DNA of 64,000 bases from JADJNY01 sp046349615 (GTDB lineage Bacteria > Planctomycetota > UBA1135 > GCA-002686595), in contig JAXMBZ010000002.1 in the NCBI GenBank assembly GCA_046349615.1, positions 434,001-498,000 on the forward strand, given 5' to 3'. Shown piece by piece: positions 59,892 to 64,000 of this stretch. The position numbers and the translations under genes are program-made. How positions within the stretch are numbered: the stretch's first letter is position 1; every line of letters begins with the position of its first letter. Under the pieces are notes generated by a model. It was not told the origin of the DNA. It worked only from the letters and a program-made list of their open reading frames with translations, and searched no databases.

Positions 59892-61549
59892 CCCAACTCC
59901 TCGGGGAGATGCTCGTCGCGGCCGGAGCCGTGACGGAGGCGCAGGTGCGCGAGGCGCTCGCCTACCAGCGCAACGGCTCGCTCCGCATCGGAGAGGCGCT
60001 CGTCAAGCTCGGGCACACCGACGAGGCGACCGTCTACCGGACGCTGGCGCGCCAGCAGGGGATGCCGTTCGTCGACCTCGACAAGGGCAAGGTGCCCGAG
60101 GCCGTGATCGCGCGCATCCCGGCCGAGCTCGCGCGGGAACAGGCGTGCCTCCCCGTGCTCGAAAAGGCGGGCAAGTTGATCGTCGCCGTCGACGATCCCG
60201 CGAAGCGCATCCTGCTCGACCAACTCTCGTTCAGCCTCGGCGCGGAGGTGCAGTGCGCGCTCGCGACGCCGACCGCGATGAAGCGCGCGCTCGACCGCTA
60301 CCACGGCGCGGCGGCGGAGGAGACGCTCGCCGCGACGATGAAGGTCGAAGGCGAGGACGAGACGTCCGACGCGCCGATCGTCCGCCTCGTCTCGCGCATG
60401 CTGCAGCAGGCGCTCGAGCAGCGCGCGAGCGACATCCACATCGAGCCGGGACACGGCCGCGTGCGCGTGCGGTTCCGCGTCGACGGCATGCTCCGCGACG
60501 TCGCCGAGCACCCCGAGCACCTCCACGCGCCGCTCGTGTCGCGCTTGAAGATCCTCGCGCAGATGGACATCGCCGAGAAGCGCAAGCCGCAGGACGGACG
60601 CATCGGCTTCAAGCTCGAAGGGCGCGAGATCGACGTGCGCGCCTCGATCCTGCCGGGCAACCACGGCGAGTCGATGGTGCTGCGCTTGCTCGACCGCTCG
60701 CGCTCGCTCCTCTCGCTGAAGGACCTCGGGTTCGAGGACGACGACTACGGCTGGTTCCGGCGGATGATCAAGAAGCCGAACGGGATCGTGCTCGTGACGG
60801 GGCCGACCGGCTCGGGCAAGACGACGACGCTCTACGCGGCGCTCTCCGAGCTGAACCGGCCCGACGTGAAGATCATCACGGCCGAGGACCCGGTCGAATA
60901 CCACATCCGCGGCATCAACCAAGTGCAGGTGACGCCGCGCATCGGCCTCAGCTTCGCGCGCATCCTCAAGGCGATGCTCCGCTGCGCGCCGAACGTCATC
61001 CTCGTCGGCGAGATCCGCGACCTCGAGACGGCGGAGATCGCCATCCAAGCCGCGCTCACGGGGCACCTCGTGTTCTCGACGCTGCACACGAACGACGCGA
61101 CGAGCGCGCTCACGCGCCTCACCGACATCGGCGTGAAGCCGTTCCTCGTGTCCGCGTCCGTGCAGAGCGTGATCGCGCAGCGCCTCGTGCGCCGCCTGTG
61201 CAAGGAATGCCGGCAGCCGTACACGCCTTCCGCGCCCGAGATCGCCGCCTTGCGCATCGACCCTGCGCTCGCCGCGGGCCGCACGTTCCAGAAGCCGCGC
61301 GGCTGTCGCACCTGCGAGGGGACCGGCTATCGAGGCCGCATCGCGCTCTTCGAACTGCTCGAGATGGACCCGCGCGTCCGCGAGCAGTGCTTCCAAGGCG
61401 CGAGCCTCGACGTGATCCGCACGACCGCGGAGACCGGTGGCGCGCTGCGCTCCCTGCTCACGGACGGCGCCCGCAAGGTGCTGCGCGGGGACACGAGCAC
61501 CGCGGAGATCCTGCGCGTCACGCGCCTCGCCGCGGAGGTGACGCTGTGA
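59888..61549 (+). CDS. PilB/GspE-type secretion ATPase
   Basis: 553 residues from GTG 59888, chosen because GAGGAG (59873-59878) lies 9 bases ahead and LGEMLVAAGAVTEAQVREAL is the normal MshEN-like N-terminus. The N2 domain is followed by RasDxHIEP (ASDIHIEPGHGRVRVRFRVD), Walker A GPTGSGKTTTL, the Asp box AEDPVEYHIRGINQVQV, Walker B LVGEIRD and His box STLHTNDATSA. A zinc finger is CKECRQ...CRTCEG. A variant is LRCAPNVILVGEIRD where most relatives have LRQDPD. It powers type IV pilus or type II secretion assembly; pilus is favoured by PilT next door. Confidence 0.9.
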   Translation: MTQLLGEMLVAAGAVTEAQVREALAYQRNGSLRIGEALVKLGHTDEATVYRTLARQQGMPFVDLDKGKVPEAVIARIPAELAREQACLPVLEKAGKLIVAVDDPAKRILLDQLSFSLGAEVQCALATPTAMKRALDRYHGAAAEETLAATMKVEGEDETSDAPIVRLVSRMLQQALEQRASDIHIEPGHGRVRVRFRVDGMLRDVAEHPEHLHAPLVSRLKILAQMDIAEKRKPQDGRIGFKLEGREIDVRASILPGNHGESMVLRLLDRSRSLLSLKDLGFEDDDYGWFRRMIKKPNGIVLVTGPTGSGKTTTLYAALSELNRPDVKIITAEDPVEYHIRGINQVQVTPRIGLSFARILKAMLRCAPNVILVGEIRDLETAEIAIQAALTGHLVFSTLHTNDATSALTRLTDIGVKPFLVSASVQSVIAQRLVRRLCKECRQPYTPSAPEIAALRIDPALAAGRTFQKPRGCRTCEGTGYRGRIALFELLEMDPRVREQCFQGASLDVIRTTAETGGALRSLLTDGARKVLRGDTSTAEILRVTRLAAEVTL

Positions 61550-61577
61550 ACACGTTTCCGATCCGGAGGGACACGCC

Positions 61578-62630
61578 TTGAGCCGTGTGCGCGACTTGAT
61601 GGACGCCGTCGTGAAGCGCGGCGCGTCCGACCTGCACCTGAACCCGGGCCGCCCGCCGGTCGGCCGCATCCACGGCGAGCTCGTGTCGCTGACGAACGAA
61701 CCGTTGGACGACGCCGCGAGCGAGGCGCTGTGCCGGGAGCTCTGCAACGAGCACCAATGGGGTGAAGTCCAGAAGATCGGCACCACCGACTTCGGCGTCG
61801 CGCACCACGACGGCAACCGCTTCCGCGTTTCCGTGATGCGGCAGCGCGGGCGATTCTCCGCCGTCCTGCGCCTGATCCCGTCGAAGCTGCTCTCGTTCGA
61901 CGAGATCGGGCTCCCCGACTCGATCAAGCCGCTCCTGCGCAAACCGCGCGGGCTGATCCTCGTCACCGGTCCCACGGGCTCGGGCAAGACGACGACGCTC
62001 GCGACGATGATCGACTGGATCAACCGCACCGAAGACGCGCACATCGTCACGATCGAGGACCCGATCGAGTACTACCACGGGCACCACAAGGGGCTCGTGA
62101 CGCAGCGCGAGGTCGGCGTCGACGTGCCCACGTTCCCCGAGGCGATGCGCCGTGTGCTGCGCCAAGACCCGGACGTGATCCTGCTCGGTGAAATGCGCGA
62201 CCTCGACACGATCTCGGCCGCGATCACCGCCGCGGAGACCGGCCACCTCGTCTTCGGCACGCTGCACACGACCGGGGCCGCGCGCACGGTGAACCGCATC
62301 ATCGACGCGTTTCCAGCGAACCAGCAGGAGCAGATCCGCGCGCAGCTCTCCGTCGCGCTCCTCGCGGTGATCTCGCAGGTCCTGCTGCCGCGCGCGGACA
62401 AGAAGGGCCGCATCGCCGCGTTCGAGGTCATGCTGATGACGCCCGCGATCGGGAACCTCGTGCGCAAGAACGAGACGAACAAGATCGCGTCGACGATCCA
62501 GACCTCGCGCAAGCTCGGGATGATCACGCTCGACGACTACCTGCTCGAGCTCGTGAAGAAGGGGCTGATCACGCGCGAGGTCGCGATCGAGGCCGCGCAG
62601 GACGACAAGGACCTGGAGGCGCGGCTGTGA
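61578..62630 (+). CDS. pilT: PilT twitching-motility ATPase
   Basis: 350 residues from a TTG, chosen because GGAGG (61565-61569) lies 8 bases ahead. It has RGASDLHLNPGRPPVGRIHG, Walker A GPTGSGKTTTLA, EDPIEYYHGHHKGLVTQREV, Walker B ILLGEMRD, STLHTTGAARTVNRIIDAFP and the C-terminal AIGNLVRKNETNKIASTIQ region (PilT-type AIRNLIRE equivalent). PilT retracts type IV pili at the inner-membrane base. The next gene overlaps its stop by four bases, so motors for extension and retraction are co-expressed. Confidence 0.95.
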   Translation: MSRVRDLMDAVVKRGASDLHLNPGRPPVGRIHGELVSLTNEPLDDAASEALCRELCNEHQWGEVQKIGTTDFGVAHHDGNRFRVSVMRQRGRFSAVLRLIPSKLLSFDEIGLPDSIKPLLRKPRGLILVTGPTGSGKTTTLATMIDWINRTEDAHIVTIEDPIEYYHGHHKGLVTQREVGVDVPTFPEAMRRVLRQDPDVILLGEMRDLDTISAAITAAETGHLVFGTLHTTGAARTVNRIIDAFPANQQEQIRAQLSVALLAVISQVLLPRADKKGRIAAFEVMLMTPAIGNLVRKNETNKIASTIQTSRKLGMITLDDYLLELVKKGLITREVAIEAAQDDKDLEARL

Positions 62631-64000
62631 GCGCGCCCGGGGCTCGCGGACCGGCGGCGGGCGGGGCGAACCCGTCCGCGGGCGCGCCCGCTCCGGCCCC
62701 TGCGGCCGCATCCGGCGCGGCCTCCGCGGGCCGGCGGATGCTCGGTCAGATCCTGAAGGCGCGCGGCGTCGTCAAGGAAGCGCAGATCCAGGAAGCGCTC
62801 GCGGTCCAGCGCCGGCAGGGCGGCCTGATCGGACAGTGCCTCGTCGAGCTCAAGCACTGCACGCGCGACGACGTGGCGCGCGCGCTCGCCGAGCAGGCCG
62901 GGCTCGAGTCCGTCGACCTCGCGCGCGTGAAGCCCGAGAAGGCGGCCCTCGCGCTGCTCGATGCGACGACCGCGCACACGTACGGCGTGCTCCCGCTGCG
63001 CGTCGAAGGCCGCACGCTCGTCGTCGCGATCTCCGATCCACTGAACACCGCCGTCCTCGAGGACCTGCGGTTCACGACGGGCACCGACGTCAAGGCCGCG
63101 CTCGCGGAGGCGGACGCGCTCAAGGCGCTCGTGCTCCAGCACTACGGCGCGGAGCCGACGCTCGAATCCGCGATCGCCGACGCCGCGCGTGCGACGGCGG
63201 GCACCGACGTCGCGCAGGCCGCGGCGAGCACCCCGGTCGTGCGCCTGCTCAACTCGATCCTGCACCGCGCGATCAAGGACCGCGCGAGCGACGTGCACTT
63301 CGAGGTGTTCGAGGGCGAGTTCCGCATCCGCTACCGAGTCGACGGCTCCCTATACGAGATCGAAGCGCCGCCCGCGCACCTCGCGTTGCCGCTCGTCGCG
63401 CGCATCAAGGTCATGTCGGACCTCGACATCACCGAGACGCGCTTGCCGCAGGACGGGCGCATCGAGCTCTCGATCGACGGCAAGCCCGTCGACCTGCGCG
63501 TCGCGACCCTGCCGGGCATCGCGGGGGAGGGCTGCGTCATGCGCGTGCTCGACCGCAGCGCGGTCAGCCTCGACCTCCAAGCGCTCGGACTGCGCGTGGA
63601 GGACCGCGAGCGCCTCGCCGCGCTGACGCGCCTCCCGCACGGCATCGTGCTCGTCACGGGGCCGACGGGCTCGGGCAAGACGACGACGCTCTACGCGATG
63701 CTCTCGGAGGCGAACCAGCCCGAGGTCAAGATCATCACGACCGAGGATCCGGTCGAGTACGACATCCAAGGCATCGTCCAGGTTCCGATCAACGAGGAGA
63801 TCGGCGTCACCTACGCGCGCGTGCTCCGCACCGTGCTCCGTCAGGACCCCGACAAGATCCTCATCGGCGAGATCCGCGACCAGGAGACCGCGTCGGTCGC
63901 GGTCGAGGCCAGCCTCACGGGCCACACCGTCTTCTCGACGCTGCACACGAACGACGCGCCGAGCACGGTCACGCGCTTGATCGACATGGGCGTCGAGCCC
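62627..64000 (+). CDS. PilB/GspE-type ATPase (partial, 3' end outside window)
   Basis: 458 codons, running off the right edge. GTG 62627 overlaps the pilT stop (GTGA). A Pro/Ala-rich N-terminus precedes an MshEN-like domain (LGQILKARGVVKEAQIQEAL) and the N2 domain. Walker A is GPTGSGKTTTLYA, Asp box TEDPVEYDIQG, the LRQDPD motif is normal here, and Walker B is LIGEIRDQETASV. This is the second PilB-like protein in the operon and differs clearly from the first, so the two may build different pseudopili. Confidence 0.93.
   Translation, partial: MSAPGARGPAAGGANPSAGAPAPAPAAASGAASAGRRMLGQILKARGVVKEAQIQEALAVQRRQGGLIGQCLVELKHCTRDDVARALAEQAGLESVDLARVKPEKAALALLDATTAHTYGVLPLRVEGRTLVVAISDPLNTAVLEDLRFTTGTDVKAALAEADALKALVLQHYGAEPTLESAIADAARATAGTDVAQAAASTPVVRLLNSILHRAIKDRASDVHFEVFEGEFRIRYRVDGSLYEIEAPPAHLALPLVARIKVMSDLDITETRLPQDGRIELSIDGKPVDLRVATLPGIAGEGCVMRVLDRSAVSLDLQALGLRVEDRERLAALTRLPHGIVLVTGPTGSGKTTTLYAMLSEANQPEVKIITTEDPVEYDIQGIVQVPINEEIGVTYARVLRTVLRQDPDKILIGEIRDQETASVAVEASLTGHTVFSTLHTNDAPSTVTRLIDMGVEP

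Overview
The window is a gene-dense, very GC-rich bacterial chromosome segment (about 70% G+C by eye, third codon positions almost always G or C). It shows no phage, insertion sequence, tRNA, rRNA or CRISPR. Several gene families point to a high-GC planctomycete, although nothing here proves the phylum. These are DUF1570/peptidase-MA-type HExxH proteins, very large carboxypeptidase-regulatory-like repeat proteins, a secreted squalene-cyclase-like toroid protein, a DUF1573 lipoprotein, NPCBM and FG-GAP exported proteins, Ser/Thr kinase plus ECF sigma modules, and an LPS-type outer envelope (LpxB).

Layout. 1-4379 (minus) is an operon of a Tat lipoprotein M24 peptidase followed by ABC-2 exporter genes (permease, ATPase, permease running off the left edge). 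4485-8929 (plus) holds signal peptidase I, a short-chain dehydrogenase, a degenerate GGDEF protein, a MamK-type actin and a DinB-like protein. 8939-14435 is mostly minus-strand exported or metabolic genes (FG-GAP protein, FAH-family hydrolase, toroid protein). 14613-16152 (plus) encodes an iodotyrosine-deiodinase-like flavoprotein and an MgtC-type membrane protein. 16177-19075 (minus) is a tight operon lpxB, ECF sigma, anti-sigma, YbjQ. 19140-22430 holds a TPR protein, an ABC exporter pair and an LPS-kinase-like protein. 22478-26461 (minus) encodes two HExxH exported proteins and a lipoprotein. 26777-33918 (plus) encodes two giant tandem paralogues and a HAD phosphatase. 34000-39544 (minus) is a chaperone operon groEL, groEL, dnaJ, grpE, fmdB without groES or dnaK. 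39860-41056 is an NPCBM protein.

The strongest anomaly is at 41084-43721. A lower-GC segment of about 2.5 kb carries a secreted 12-cysteine protein and a membrane-anchored protein, and lies between two copies of the 3' end of a Ski2-like helicase gene. One copy is the real gene end (43659-45929, minus); the other is a decayed fragment at 41084-41155. This looks like an acquired cassette.

45930-50808 (plus) carries a small protein, an FtsQ-like protein, two membrane proteins, rplM-rpsI and a YebC-family regulator. 50889-55579 (plus) is a signalling block: degenerate receiver/GGDEF, FHA-like protein, Ser/Thr kinase, and an ECF sigma factor with a zf-HC2-like C-terminus. 55697-59735 holds an M28 lipoprotein peptidase, a small lipoprotein and the DUF1573 lipoprotein, ending at a clear intrinsic terminator. 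59820-64000 opens a type IV pilus motor operon (PilB-like, PilT, second PilB-like running off the right edge).

Expression signals. Within operons, genes commonly overlap as ATGA or GTGA. Several first genes have a -10-like box (TAGGCT, TAGCCT, TAGAAT, TACACT, CATCCT, TATCCT) only 6-9 bases before the start codon and no Shine-Dalgarno sequence, suggesting leaderless transcripts.
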